From positions 6,634,001 to 6,698,000 of the forward strand of contig NZ_FPJG01000006.1 in the NCBI RefSeq assembly GCF_900119165.1: DNA of 64,000 bases. The letters are read 5' to 3'. The notes beneath the pieces are model-generated. The model saw only the letters and a list, made by a program, of their open reading frames with translations, was not told the DNA's origin and did no database searches. Positions 35,858 to 45,660 of the stretch are shown here, piece after piece. Origin of the DNA: Amycolatopsis australiensis (lineage in GTDB: Bacteria > Actinomycetota > Actinomycetes > Mycobacteriales > Pseudonocardiaceae). Made by a program: the position numbers and the translations under genes. Positions within the stretch are counted from its first letter, which is position 1. Every line of letters starts with the position of its first letter.

Positions 35858-36692
35858 CCCATCCGGGCTGTCCCTCGACCGGCTCCAGCACCACCTCGCC
35901 GTCCGCGGGGTGCGCCTCTCGCGCTCGGCATTGTCCTACTGGCGACGCGGACGCTCCCAGCCGGAACGCGAGAAGTCGATGGTCGCCGTGACGCACCTGG
36001 AATCGGTGCTCGGCCTCGAAGCCGGGGCGCTGACCTCGCGGCTCGGGCCCAAGGCGCCCCGCGGACGCTGGCTCGGCGAGCCCACCTGCCGGATCGAGCG
36101 CCGCCGGCTGTGGCCGCAGCTGCGGGCCTTCGCCGGCGAGTTGAAGCCACCGCCGGACGGCCAGCTGGTGTTCTGGTCGATCCACGACCGGGTGCTGCTG
36201 GACGAGCACGGCGGCGAGCGTGCGTTGCAGATCCGTATGGTCGCCGAAGCCGCCGTCGACGGCGTGGACCGGCTGATGACCTACTACCAGGCCGACTCGG
36301 CCCTCACCGCCGATCCGTACTACCACTACGTCCGGTCGGCCCGGCCGGGGCAGGTCTGCGTCGACCGGACGACCGGGATGGTCGCCGGCGAGCTGCACCT
36401 CACGCACCCACTCGCACTGGGCGCGTTGACCGTGGTGGAGTACGAAATCCGCTTCCCGCCCGGGCCGCCGATCGACCACTACCACCGCCGGTTCACACGG
36501 CCGATCACGGAATACGTCTGCCAGGTGAGCTTCGGCCCGCGGGAGCCTCGAAGCATCCGCTCCTTCGAGCAGCGAGGACTGGGCGGCCCAGAACACCCCG
36601 GCAGCCCGTTGTCGGCCGGAGGCACCCACGTTGCGACGCTCGGACTGCGCGACGTCCGCCCCGGAATCTACGGCATCGGCTGGCAATGGTGA
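35850..36692 (+). CDS. helix-turn-helix protein, 5' truncated
   Basis: An open frame follows an in-frame TAG at 35847 and reads GLSLDRLQHHLAVRGVRLSR then SALSYWRRGRSQPER, an XRE-like helix-turn-helix. About 240 further residues follow (RMVAEAAVDGVDRLMTYYQA; HLTHPLALGALTVVEYE), typical of actinobacterial HTH proteins with an unknown C-terminal domain. The first start inside is at 35910, after half of the HTH, so the native start has been lost at the junction with the recombinase fragment. Confidence 0.65.
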   Translation, partial: EINPSGLSLDRLQHHLAVRGVRLSRSALSYWRRGRSQPEREKSMVAVTHLESVLGLEAGALTSRLGPKAPRGRWLGEPTCRIERRRLWPQLRAFAGELKPPPDGQLVFWSIHDRVLLDEHGGERALQIRMVAEAAVDGVDRLMTYYQADSALTADPYYHYVRSARPGQVCVDRTTGMVAGELHLTHPLALGALTVVEYEIRFPPGPPIDHYHRRFTRPITEYVCQVSFGPREPRSIRSFEQRGLGGPEHPGSPLSAGGTHVATLGLRDVRPGIYGIGWQW

Positions 36693-36830
36693 CGGCAATT
36701 CTGTGAACAACTGACGTCGACCTGGACGTTCGTTCCGCCGGCGACGCGTCGTTCACAAAGGTATAGGCCAGGCGTGATCACGGACTTACCGTCACGGCGC
36801 ATTCAGTCCCTGGATAGGAAGGGCGTCATC

Positions 36831-37370
36831 ATGCGCCGACCGTCCCGCGCCCTGCTCACCTTCGCCGCTGTCTTCGCCTTCGCGATAGGCGGCACCGTCA
36901 CCGCGACCGTCGCATCCGCGGCCGGTCACGACACGCGGCCGACGTCCATGGCCGCCCAGTACGGCACCTCCCCGGCGTCCTCCGCGGCCAACACCATCGG
37001 CGACATCTACCCCGCGAAGTGGCGCAACGTCCCGCAGGACTCCGTCGTCGACGACTGGAACATGTACAACCGCGAATGCGTCTCGTGGGCCGCCTTCAAC
37101 ATCGCCCGCCACGGCCAAAGCGCCAGCAACTACGGCGACGCCAAGTACTGGGACGACAACGCCCGCAACCACGGCTACCGCGTCGACAACACCCCGACCG
37201 TCGGCGCCATCGCCCAGACCGACAACGGCACCTACGGCCACGTCGCCATCGTCGACAGCGTCCACGGCGGCACCATCACCGTCGAGGACTACAACTGGAC
37301 CGGCGACGGCCACTACCTCGTCCACGACGTCAGCACGTCTTCCTTCCGCTACATCCACTTCTACAACTGA
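36831..37370 (+). CDS. secreted CHAP-domain peptidase/amidase
   Basis: A 179-residue protein. GGAAGGG precedes the ATG at 36831. Residues 1-31 are a Sec signal peptide (RR then LLTFAAVFAFAIG, cleavage near ASA-AG). The CHAP domain has the catalytic Cys83 in NRECVSWAAF and His137 in YGHVAIVDS, with a VEDYNW near the acidic or Asn position. CHAP enzymes cut peptidoglycan stem peptides or cross-bridges. It stands alone, 15 bp ahead of a truncated hydrolase gene. Confidence 0.88.
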   Translation: MRRPSRALLTFAAVFAFAIGGTVTATVASAAGHDTRPTSMAAQYGTSPASSAANTIGDIYPAKWRNVPQDSVVDDWNMYNRECVSWAAFNIARHGQSASNYGDAKYWDDNARNHGYRVDNTPTVGAIAQTDNGTYGHVAIVDSVHGGTITVEDYNWTGDGHYLVHDVSTSSFRYIHFYN

Positions 37371-37384
37371 TCCCGGGAGCCGAC

Positions 37385-37740
37385 ATGCCTGCTTTGAGCC
37401 GAAGGCTGGTACTCGCGGCGACCGCGTTGGCCGTCGCCGCCGCCCTGGTCCCGCAGCCCGCCGTCGCCGCGCCGGCGCCGATCGCCGCCGTCACTGCCCG
37501 CGACTACGAGAAGGACGGGCCCCACCAGCCCGTCAAGGCCGCCGGCGACGCCGCCCACACGCTGTACTACCCGGCCGACATCACCGCGAGCACCGCCAGG
37601 CACCCGGTGCTGATCTGGGGCAACGGAACCGGGGCGGCCGTCGAGCAGTACGAGGCCCTGTTCACCCACCTGGCGAGCTGGGGCTACGTCATCGCCGCAG
37701 CCAACACCGGGGAGTCCGGCTCCGGACAGGAAATGCTAAG
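37385..37740 (+). pseudogene. truncated secreted alpha/beta hydrolase
   Basis: The ORF starts with a signal peptide (LVLAATALAVAAALVPQPAVA) and then the first part of a dienelactone-hydrolase/chlorophyllase-like fold (HTLYYPADITA, HPVLIWGNGTGA, WGYVIAAANTGESGSGQEML). Homology ends at about 37735, before the nucleophile Ser elbow. The remaining ORF to 37834 is unrelated Arg/Ser-rich sequence. The enzyme cannot be functional. Confidence 0.7.
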
Positions 37741-37856
37741 GCTGCAGTTGCCACACTTTGGAATGCGCACTCGTTTCGTCCGCCGACGGTCGCCCGGTGC
37801 GTTCTCGCGCCAACGAGAGCGCTCGTTCGGTTGAGGCCTGTCCGAATGCTTGCGCG

Positions 37857-38048
37857 TTACGGCCGGTGAGCCACCAGCGTGCTCACCAGGGCGCTGATCT
37901 CCTGGTTCAATTCCACCTCAAGCGAGTCCGCGAGGGCGGCCAGCTTGTCGGCGGTATGGCGGACGGCGGCGAGGTTGCCGGCGCGGTACTCGATCCGGAG
38001 CAGAGTCTCGAGAGAAACCTCGCTCACCGGCTCGGCCTGCAGGCCACG
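37857..38048 (-). pseudogene. C-terminal fragment of a BTAD/TPR activator
   Basis: The last 63 codons of a minus-strand frame (EVSLETLLRIEYRAGNLAAV; LAALADSLEVELNQEISALV) match the end of bacterial transcriptional-activator (BTAD) domains. The frame further upstream is not homologous. It abuts the truncated hydrolase, so a deletion has removed DNA between them. Confidence 0.5.
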
Positions 38049-38310
38049 CATTGCGTCCGTCGAGCGGCTCATTGGCACGTCAGTCCCGCAGGCGATCCGA
38101 CGGGCGCCTGGATCGTTCCTGCCGACCAGGCTTTCAGCTCCTGCGAAGGCACTCGACGGCTCTTGGCGCTTGTCGAACGACGCGCCGTCGCAGCCGTCCG
38201 CCAGCGGGGCCTGAAGGACTGTCTCGTGAGTCTGACCGTCGCAGCCAAGGTCTCCGAGCCAGAAGCGCTTCGAGTGACCAATGGCCCGACACCGGGACCG
38301 CGATACCGGC

Positions 38311-38787
38311 TCAGCGGTCCGCAACATCCGGGAAGACGTAGTGGATGTCCGAACCCCGGTCGAACAGGCGCCATTGCTCAATCGGGCCGCCACAAGCCGG
38401 GAAGACCTCGATCACGATAGAACCCGTCAGCACCAACGTTATCGTCCCCGCCCGGCCCAAGGTCGCCGTTTCGACGAAGTACTCGACGGACTGGAAACGC
38501 TCGCTGACCTGGCGCGCCCGTTTGTCGAACATCGTCTGGTTGTTCCGGTAGGCCTCGTCCGGGTCGGCGTCGGCCGTTCCGGGGTAGGCCATGTCCACCG
38601 TGCCGAACCAGGTCGACTCGCCACGGGTCACCCGGAACGGGCATTGTGCGTGTAGCCAGGTTTCGACCTCACCACGAGCGAATCCGACTTCGGCGATGTT
38701 CACCGTCCTGCTAAAGCCGATCACTCTGGCCGACACCAGTTCGGCCAGGGCGGCCTTCAGTTCATCGACCGTCGACAGCGGACTCAT
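38311..38787 (-). CDS. candidate immunity protein of the RHS toxin
   Basis: A 158-residue acidic cytoplasmic protein with no signal peptide. Its ATG overlaps the RHS stop by 4 bp (ATGA), so it is translated from the same mRNA directly after the toxin tip. The sequence (ARVIGFSRTVNIAEVGF; WLHAQCPFRVTRGESTWFG; IVIEVFPACGGPIEQWRLF) looks like DUF6188-type hypothetical proteins. Position immediately after a polymorphic toxin is the usual place for an immunity gene; the assignment rests on that. Confidence 0.7.
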   Translation of the reverse strand: MSPLSTVDELKAALAELVSARVIGFSRTVNIAEVGFARGEVETWLHAQCPFRVTRGESTWFGTVDMAYPGTADADPDEAYRNNQTMFDKRARQVSERFQSVEYFVETATLGRAGTITLVLTGSIVIEVFPACGGPIEQWRLFDRGSDIHYVFPDVADR

Positions 38788-41700
38788 CCTCCACAGAACA
38801 GGTGCAGGCCTTCACGAAGGATTCCATTGTAGTCGAGCCCGCGTCCGGTGATCGCGTCATGCCAGCTCCTTCGGTCCGCCTTCGAAAGCTGCTGGCCCAG
38901 CTGTGCGGCACGCCGCTCGATCTCGCGCCAAGCGCGGTCAGCTTGGTCTTGTTGGACCTCTCGGCTCTTCGGGGCGTGGTAGCCGTCGTCGTCATCGTCG
39001 CCCGGATCCCACTCCATGTCTTCGAAGCGGCCGATGCCGCCGGCCATCGCGGCTGTCATGCCACCGGCGACTGCTCCGGTCGCGCCGATCACCGCGACGG
39101 CGCCGGCGTCGATCGCGATCGCGCCGCCGACTCCGACGGCGATCGCGCCACACGGTTCGAGAACGGCGCACGCGCCGATGGCCAGGGCTGCCCCGGCGAC
39201 CATCAGGCCGGCGGTGAACGAACTCCAGAAACTGCGGCCTGTCGGATCGGTGTAGTTCAGCGGGTTGCCGCTGGTGTAGGCGTATGGCGTGCGGGTTTGG
39301 TCGACGAGGGGGTCGACGGTCAGGAACTGCGCCGTGCTGGGGTCGTAGTAGCGAGCGTGGAGGTAGACCAGCCCCGATTCCGCGTCGGTGTACTGTCCGG
39401 TGTACTGCAGCGGTGTCCGCCCGCTGCCTGCGGCGGTCACGCGGCCGTAGGGGGTGTAGCTGTAGCTGCCGGCGACCGCTCCGGCGCTGTCCAGCAGCGC
39501 GACGGTCGACCCGACCTGGTCGTGGACGTACCAGAGCGTGCCGCCCGCGCCCACCTGTTCGATCGGTGTTCCGGAAGGGCCGTACAGGTAGTTGTTCGTG
39601 CCGTCGTTCAGGAGCTTCGGTGTCGCGTCCGCGTCCCACACGAACGGAGTGGTGCTGCCACCGCTCGTCTTCGAGACCCGTAAGTCATCGCCGTCGTAGG
39701 CGTAGGTCGCCGAAGCCGGGCCGGTGAGGCTCGTCAGCCGGCCAATCTGGTCGTAGCCGTAGGTCGTGGAGCCTGCCGTCTTCCGCTCTCCGAGCTTGTC
39801 GAACGTGAATCCGGTGGCGCCGGCGGGTACCGTACCGCAGCTGGGGTTGCTTACCGTACCGCTCGGCAACGACCAGCACAGCTGGCCGGCCGCGTCGAAC
39901 GTCTGGGCTGCGGTGCCGACAGTGACCGGGTTGTTCGCCGCATCGTTCGCGTATGTGCCGGTACCGTCCGAACTAAGCTGTTCACGAACGGAATAGCCGA
40001 AGGTCTGTGACGTCGAGCCGATCGTCCGGGCCGACAGCTGGCCCATGGGGTCACGGCCGAACGTCATCGACACCGCCGTGGCGGTCCCGGCCGCGGCCGT
40101 GGTGCCGGTCAGCGCATCGCTGTCGTCGTAGCCGTTGGTGATCGTGATTCCGTCTGGATAGGAGCTTGTTTTGACGGCGTTGTCGTTGTCGTAGCCGAAC
40201 GTCGTCTTGTTGGTGTCCCAATCGGTCACGGTCTTCAGCCGTTCGGCGTCGTCGAAGCTGCGCACGACGGGTGTGGCCTGCCCGGGGTAGGTGATCGAGG
40301 TCAGGTTTCCGTTGTCGTCGTAGCCGTAGCCGACCATGGTGCCGGAGCCCTGCTTCTGGGAGGTGATCTCGCCGAACGTGTTGTAGGTCCAGGTCGAGGT
40401 GCCGGTTCCGTCGGTCATCGACACCCGATGGCCCGCGGGGTCGTACCCGTAGGTGACGCCGGGCGTCACCCCGTCCGAGTAGGACACTGACTTCGGCTGA
40501 CCGGCTGCGTCGTAGCCGATGGTGACGGTCCGGCCGGTCGGGTCGGTGGTGGACAGCGCCCGACCGGCCGGATCGAGGTGCGAACTGGTCGTGCGGTTGT
40601 CGGCGTCGGTGCGCGAGCTCTTCCGTCCCTGGCCGTCGTAGCCGTACGTCGTCTTGGCGTTGAGGCCGTCGATGATGTCAGCGACAGTTCCGTCCGGGTT
40701 GTGGTCGATGATCTGGGTGGTGTTGTCCGCCTGCGTCACCTTGCCCAGCTGGCCGACCGGGTCGTAGGCCGAGGTCGTGGTGTGGTGGTTGGCGTCGGTC
40801 ACCGAGGTCTGGTTGCCGTCGGCGTCGAAGTCCGCAGACGTCTGGTTGCCGAGCGCGTCGGTGGTCAGGGTGACGTGGCCGTGCGCGTCGTGCCCATAGG
40901 TGGTGCAGCCCTTGGCGGGCGGGATACAGCCCGGGGCGACTCCGGCCGCAACGCCATTTCCATCCACAGTGGACGTCTGCAAGCCGGTCTGGACGTCGTA
41001 GCCGAAACGGGTCTTGTCCCCGGCGCCGTCGGTCACCGAGACCTTGTTCCCGTAGCCGTCGTACTCGGTGGTGGTCGTCTTACCGTTCGGATCGGTTGTG
41101 CGGGTCCTGTCGCCGGGGTGGGCAGCGTCGTCGTAGTAGTAGTTCGTTGTCCGGACCGGCGCCGGGCCGAAGTTGCCGGTGGTCGATTCCACTACGTTGT
41201 TCGCGCGGGTGATCGTCGTCGAAGTGGGCACCCGCACTCCGTTGGCCCCGCCGGGGATGTGATCTGCCTGGTCGAATTGGCTGACCGTCGCGACGCCATC
41301 AGGGTTGATGGTCTCCACGAGGTTGCCCGCGTCGTCGTAGACGTAGTCCGTGGTGAACCCGAGAGCGTTCGACTCCGAGGTCTTGTTGCCGTGGTCGTCG
41401 TAGGTGAACGTCTGCAGATTGCCGTCCGGATCGGTGAGCGTGCTCACGCCCAGGGTGACCGGGTCATAGGTGTATGAGGTCGTTCCCGCGTCGGACGTGC
41501 CGTATCCCTTGGTCTCCGAAACCAGCAGGCCGTTCTGGTAGGTGTCCAGCTTCTCGTGCCCGACCGGATCGGTCACCAGAGTCTGCCCGGCCGCGAGGCC
41601 ACCGTCCGGGCCGTAGGTGAATGTCGTGGTGTGCCCGTTAGCGTCGGTCTGGGTGTGCACGCGTTCGGCGCTGTCATAAACCATGGACGTCGCCGCCGAC

Positions 41701-44700
41701 GCTGGTCCCGCGTAGTTTGCCGGGGAGCGCATCGACGTCATCAGGTGGTTGCCGTCGTAGGCGTACTTGGTGTGGTCGTCGTCTTTGAGGGCCGGCGTAC
41801 GCGTGGTCCCGATCCCGTAGACGTCCGTCAAGTTGTCGTCGGCGTCATACCCGTAGGTCACCTGACGCCCCGCGGTGTCCGCGAGACCGGTGATGTGGTG
41901 ACCGGTCCAGGTGAGGATGTACTTGCGGTTGCCGGGATCGGTGATGGTGGCGAGGTGGCCAGAGCCGTCGTAGGCCAAGGTCGTTTGGTATTGCGGCGAG
42001 GCCTTGCTCCCGGCCAGGTCGGTCTCCGCCGTCAAGTGTCCGCTCGAGGCTTCGAAGGTGAAGATCTGGTTGCCGCGCCGGGTGTAGACGTATGAAGAAC
42101 CGGACTTCACCAGTGTCGCGTCGAAACGGGGGGCCACGGGCGTGTAGCTGCCACCGCTGCTGACGAACGTGACGGAGGATCCGTCTTCCTGCTTTACGGT
42201 GACGTTCCCGGTCGAGGAGTCGGTGACCGCGGTGCTGTTGTAGGAGAAGGTCCAGCCCCAGCCGAATGGACCGTCGGCCGAGAGTGCCTTGTTGGGGCCG
42301 TTGGGGTCGGCGATGCTCTCCGCGTAGGTGCGGTTGAAGTTCAGTGCCATGCCGCGCCCGGGTGTGGCGAGGTCGGTGAAACTGTCGCCGAAGTAGCCCG
42401 TCGAGGTGTCGACCGGGTCGCCCGCGGTGCGGCGGGCGCAGCCGCAAGCGATGTATGCCGGGTTGGAACCCTTGGGGGCGTCCTGGATGCCCGGTGGGCC
42501 GCCGATCGGCTGGCCGGGAGTGCCGCCCTGCGGGACGAACGCGATCGCGTCGAACGCCACGTCGAAGTCCGAATAGCCGAAGCCACCCTGATCCTGGGAA
42601 CTGCCGTTGTTGTTCAGGGTGACGTTGCCGCCGTTCTGCATGGCGAACGTGCCGATGGTGACCCACTGCTCGGAGTTCCACGCCTGGTTGACGCGGATTT
42701 TCCACGGCGAGACCCCGCCGCCGGGGTTGATGTTGTAGACCACATTGGTCGCCTCGGCGCCGAGGCCGGGCAGGTGCAGCTTCACCTTGTAGTACTGCAG
42801 CGACGGCAGGTTCGGCGTCCAGACACCGGTGTTGATCAGCGCCGGGTTCGAGCCGTCCTCGGTATGGGTGAACAACACCCGGCCGCCGAGACCGGTGCCG
42901 AGCTGGTGAGTGTCGATCGCGCCGATCGGGTCACCCGCGGAATTTGTGCCGTAGGTGTAGGTGAAGGTGCCGTTGCTCGACCAGTTCGCGCCGCCGCAAC
43001 CCTGCAGGTTCAAGCGGTTCGGCTCATCGTCGACGATGATCGAACCGCTCGGCACCTTCGACGTGTCCTGACTGCACGTCGGAGGGTTCTGCGTCGGGTT
43101 CGCCGGCTCGCTCCCACCCGAGACCGCGTACGGGCTCGTCGCGCACGTCGTGGCGCAGCTCGGGATCCACGTCACCGGGTCGTGCCACCAGCACTGGAAG
43201 TCGTCCAGCATGCAGTGGCTCGCCCCCGGGTTGGAGGTGTTGGTGTTGTTCGGGTCGCACTGGTTCGCCGCCGGCGAGCACATCGCGGTGAACGGCGCCG
43301 GCTGCACCCAGCGCTGGCCGCCGTTGTACGTCGGCTTCGCGTAGGCCGGGTTGCCGTAGCGGATCAGCGGGCTCGCCGTCCAGCCGAGCACACGCTCCTG
43401 GTACGGCCAGCTGGCCGGGTGCGCCGCGTCGGCGTAGGTGTCCTGCAGGTACGGGTCGCGGTTGGGCGGGTAGTCCAGGTTGGCCGGGTTGTTGGTCCAG
43501 CCCAGGCCCCACGTGCCGTGCGGGCCGGTGCACGACGGGCCGGGCGTGCAGCCGGTGGTGTTGCCGTTGGCCGCGTTCGGCTGGACCCCGGAGTTGTACG
43601 CCCAGGCCGCGAAGTACCAGTTCTCCAGGTAGCGCGGGTCGGCGTTGTTCGCGGTGATCCCGGCCGCGTAGAGCTGGTTCCAGGTGGTCTCCAGGATTTG
43701 CAGGCCGGCGGCGATGTTCTCCTGGTAGTCGACCGCGACCTTCCACTGACCGTGCTCGGACAGCGAGTGGTCGCCGATGTGCATGCCGTCGGTGACCTGG
43801 CTGATGCCGTAACCGCAGTCGGAAGCGGCGTAGTTGATCGAGACGATGTCCCCGCCCGCGCCATAGTAGCTCGCGATCAGCGGGTCGCCCGCCGTGCCGG
43901 CGGGCGCGTGCCACGACGCCTGCGACCAGTTCGACTCCTGGGCCATGATGCCCTCGAAGATCGACCGTGGCACCGAGTTCGAACCGCCCGCCGGGTGCGA
44001 CAGCGGGATCAGCGGGAAGTCGCTGTTCGGTGCGTAGGCGACGAGGCCCAGGTTGGCGAATCCGGCCGGGCGCGTGTAGGCGCTGCCGGTCAGCAGGCCC
44101 TGCTCGGCCATCTGCACCGCCCAGTTGACCTGCGCAGGGTTCGGCTGCATCACCTGGCGGTTGGCGTTCAACGGCGGCACCGCGCACTTGGGCGACTGCG
44201 CCTGGGTCGTGTTCGGCGCGGCGGTCGCCGTCGGCGCCGCGTCGGCCTTCGGGCTCAGCCGGTTCTGGTGCGGTGCCTGAGCAGACTTCGGCGCGGCGGA
44301 GTACGTGGGCACGGCAGTGGTGACCTTGGCGGCACTCGGCGGAACCGCGGGCGCGAAGACCTTGCCCGTCTTCGCGGCCAGCACAGCTGGCGTGGATTTG
44401 TGCCCGTCGGCGTCTGGGCCGAGCAGGGCGTCACCGTCCAGCGACGCGGTCGAGGCCCCGCGGGCGAGATTGGTGTCCGCGACAGCCGTGACGTTCGCTG
44501 CGGCCAGCACACTCGCGCCAGCTGGACTGGCGCCGGAGAGAATGGCGTGCCCCGCGCGCCCCTGGGACAGCTGCACGCGACTGAGGTTGCCGGTGCCGAG
44601 AGTCGTGACGACGCCGCCGTGCTCGTGGACCGCGGTCGCGACGTTCGCGCCGGGTGCTGTGTGCAGGAAGCTCACCCCGCCGTCTGCCGAGGGGCGGACG

Positions 44701-45449
44701 TCATACACCGCCCCGGCAACGGACGCGATCACGGCGGGACTTCCCATGGCGGGCACGGAAACAAGGCGGTTGCCCGCGGCACCGACGATCCCGGTCCGCG
44801 TGGGCACGGCCGAGGTGATCTGCCCCGGCGCCGTGATCGCGCCGGTGATCTTCCCCGCGGAGAGATCTGCGGTCACCAGCTTCGTCTTCTGGTCGGCCGC
44901 GACGGTGAATACGGCGTCGTCACCGGTACCGCAGCCGGGCGAGTAGTACTTCAGCCCGACGTCGCCGGCGAGCGCGTGCACCGCGCCCGAGTCGAGGTCG
45001 ACCGAGTAGGCGAACGCGCCGTGATCGCGGGCCGCTTGCACGTTCACCGCCGACGCGGGAAGGATCGCGAGCGCGGCGAACCGGCCGTCCCCGGATAGGC
45101 ACTGGTAGCCGGTCCAGGATGAGTCGTCGAAACCCGCCGGGTGGATCAGCGCGATCTCGCGCCAGGCGAACCCGGAGCTCTCCCGGCCGACTTCGAGGTG
45201 ATAGCCCTGCGCGTCACCCCAGCCGTCGACGACGACATCCGCGGACTTCGCCGCGTCCGGACCGAAGTCGGCGGGCTTCGCAGCCACGACGGACCCAGAC
45301 CTCGCGTCAGCCAACGGCTTCGCCTGGGCAACCGAAACCACTCCAGCTGTCAAGGCGGCAACGCTCAAGAGAAGAGTAAGAGTTCGGGCAAATCGAAGCG
45401 AAACCCAGATGATCGATCTTTTACGCGCATGAACGAACAAGCCAGGCAT
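38784..45449 (-). CDS. secreted RHS/YD-repeat polymorphic toxin
   Basis: A 2221-residue protein. ATG 45449 follows GGGGGAAGG. Domains in order: signal peptide (about 1-43); propeller-like region (about 70-330); a lytic-transglycosylase-like domain (about 500-630; GIMAQESNWSQAS, GYGISQVTDGM, NIAAGLQILETTW); a golvesin-like beta domain (about 820-975); DUF6531 (about 1010-1075; GDPVDTSTGYF); about 900 residues of RHS repeats (YDxxGN); and the RHS core RYYDPSTAQFLTVDP with TSGNPLNYTDPTG (about 2030-2070). A hydrophobic segment and a 70-residue tip (from about 2153; ending SKADRRSWHDAITGRGLDYN) follow. The tip should be the toxin; its activity is unknown. A coupled downstream gene is the likely immunity gene. 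Confidence 0.92.
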   Translation of the reverse strand: MPGLFVHARKRSIIWVSLRFARTLTLLLSVAALTAGVVSVAQAKPLADARSGSVVAAKPADFGPDAAKSADVVVDGWGDAQGYHLEVGRESSGFAWREIALIHPAGFDDSSWTGYQCLSGDGRFAALAILPASAVNVQAARDHGAFAYSVDLDSGAVHALAGDVGLKYYSPGCGTGDDAVFTVAADQKTKLVTADLSAGKITGAITAPGQITSAVPTRTGIVGAAGNRLVSVPAMGSPAVIASVAGAVYDVRPSADGGVSFLHTAPGANVATAVHEHGGVVTTLGTGNLSRVQLSQGRAGHAILSGASPAGASVLAAANVTAVADTNLARGASTASLDGDALLGPDADGHKSTPAVLAAKTGKVFAPAVPPSAAKVTTAVPTYSAAPKSAQAPHQNRLSPKADAAPTATAAPNTTQAQSPKCAVPPLNANRQVMQPNPAQVNWAVQMAEQGLLTGSAYTRPAGFANLGLVAYAPNSDFPLIPLSHPAGGSNSVPRSIFEGIMAQESNWSQASWHAPAGTAGDPLIASYYGAGGDIVSINYAASDCGYGISQVTDGMHIGDHSLSEHGQWKVAVDYQENIAAGLQILETTWNQLYAAGITANNADPRYLENWYFAAWAYNSGVQPNAANGNTTGCTPGPSCTGPHGTWGLGWTNNPANLDYPPNRDPYLQDTYADAAHPASWPYQERVLGWTASPLIRYGNPAYAKPTYNGGQRWVQPAPFTAMCSPAANQCDPNNTNTSNPGASHCMLDDFQCWWHDPVTWIPSCATTCATSPYAVSGGSEPANPTQNPPTCSQDTSKVPSGSIIVDDEPNRLNLQGCGGANWSSNGTFTYTYGTNSAGDPIGAIDTHQLGTGLGGRVLFTHTEDGSNPALINTGVWTPNLPSLQYYKVKLHLPGLGAEATNVVYNINPGGGVSPWKIRVNQAWNSEQWVTIGTFAMQNGGNVTLNNNGSSQDQGGFGYSDFDVAFDAIAFVPQGGTPGQPIGGPPGIQDAPKGSNPAYIACGCARRTAGDPVDTSTGYFGDSFTDLATPGRGMALNFNRTYAESIADPNGPNKALSADGPFGWGWTFSYNSTAVTDSSTGNVTVKQEDGSSVTFVSSGGSYTPVAPRFDATLVKSGSSYVYTRRGNQIFTFEASSGHLTAETDLAGSKASPQYQTTLAYDGSGHLATITDPGNRKYILTWTGHHITGLADTAGRQVTYGYDADDNLTDVYGIGTTRTPALKDDDHTKYAYDGNHLMTSMRSPANYAGPASAATSMVYDSAERVHTQTDANGHTTTFTYGPDGGLAAGQTLVTDPVGHEKLDTYQNGLLVSETKGYGTSDAGTTSYTYDPVTLGVSTLTDPDGNLQTFTYDDHGNKTSESNALGFTTDYVYDDAGNLVETINPDGVATVSQFDQADHIPGGANGVRVPTSTTITRANNVVESTTGNFGPAPVRTTNYYYDDAAHPGDRTRTTDPNGKTTTTEYDGYGNKVSVTDGAGDKTRFGYDVQTGLQTSTVDGNGVAAGVAPGCIPPAKGCTTYGHDAHGHVTLTTDALGNQTSADFDADGNQTSVTDANHHTTTSAYDPVGQLGKVTQADNTTQIIDHNPDGTVADIIDGLNAKTTYGYDGQGRKSSRTDADNRTTSSHLDPAGRALSTTDPTGRTVTIGYDAAGQPKSVSYSDGVTPGVTYGYDPAGHRVSMTDGTGTSTWTYNTFGEITSQKQGSGTMVGYGYDDNGNLTSITYPGQATPVVRSFDDAERLKTVTDWDTNKTTFGYDNDNAVKTSSYPDGITITNGYDDSDALTGTTAAAGTATAVSMTFGRDPMGQLSARTIGSTSQTFGYSVREQLSSDGTGTYANDAANNPVTVGTAAQTFDAAGQLCWSLPSGTVSNPSCGTVPAGATGFTFDKLGERKTAGSTTYGYDQIGRLTSLTGPASATYAYDGDDLRVSKTSGGSTTPFVWDADATPKLLNDGTNNYLYGPSGTPIEQVGAGGTLWYVHDQVGSTVALLDSAGAVAGSYSYTPYGRVTAAGSGRTPLQYTGQYTDAESGLVYLHARYYDPSTAQFLTVDPLVDQTRTPYAYTSGNPLNYTDPTGRSFWSSFTAGLMVAGAALAIGACAVLEPCGAIAVGVGGAIAIDAGAVAVIGATGAVAGGMTAAMAGGIGRFEDMEWDPGDDDDDGYHAPKSREVQQDQADRAWREIERRAAQLGQQLSKADRRSWHDAITGRGLDYNGILREGLHLFCGG

Positions 45450-45660
45450 AGCAACCTTCCCCCAGGCAGCCCGTAAGAGGCACTCAAGTCAGCCACCCGG
45501 GAACCCGGAGCCGCAGAGGAAATCTAACGCTCCTCAAGACCGCACCCATCAGCCGTTGGGGTGAAGTTTTCTCTACGGATTCCAAACATGTGATTCACCG
45601 ACATTGGTTCTCCTTTAACTTAGAGTGGGCAGCACCAAGGGGTCAGCGGAGCCGGGGCGA
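45450..45660. other. upstream region of the RHS gene, locally AT-rich
   Basis: The stretch 45545-45625 is clearly AT-richer than its surroundings (includes TTTAACTTAGAG) and lies upstream of the RHS gene start, so it probably carries the RHS promoter. I could not choose a unique -35/-10 pair. Confidence 0.4.

Noticed and set aside
42774..45098. 774-residue plus-strand ORF opposite the RHS gene
   Set aside because: It is Arg/Val-rich with no domains and lies wholly antisense to a clear RHS protein.
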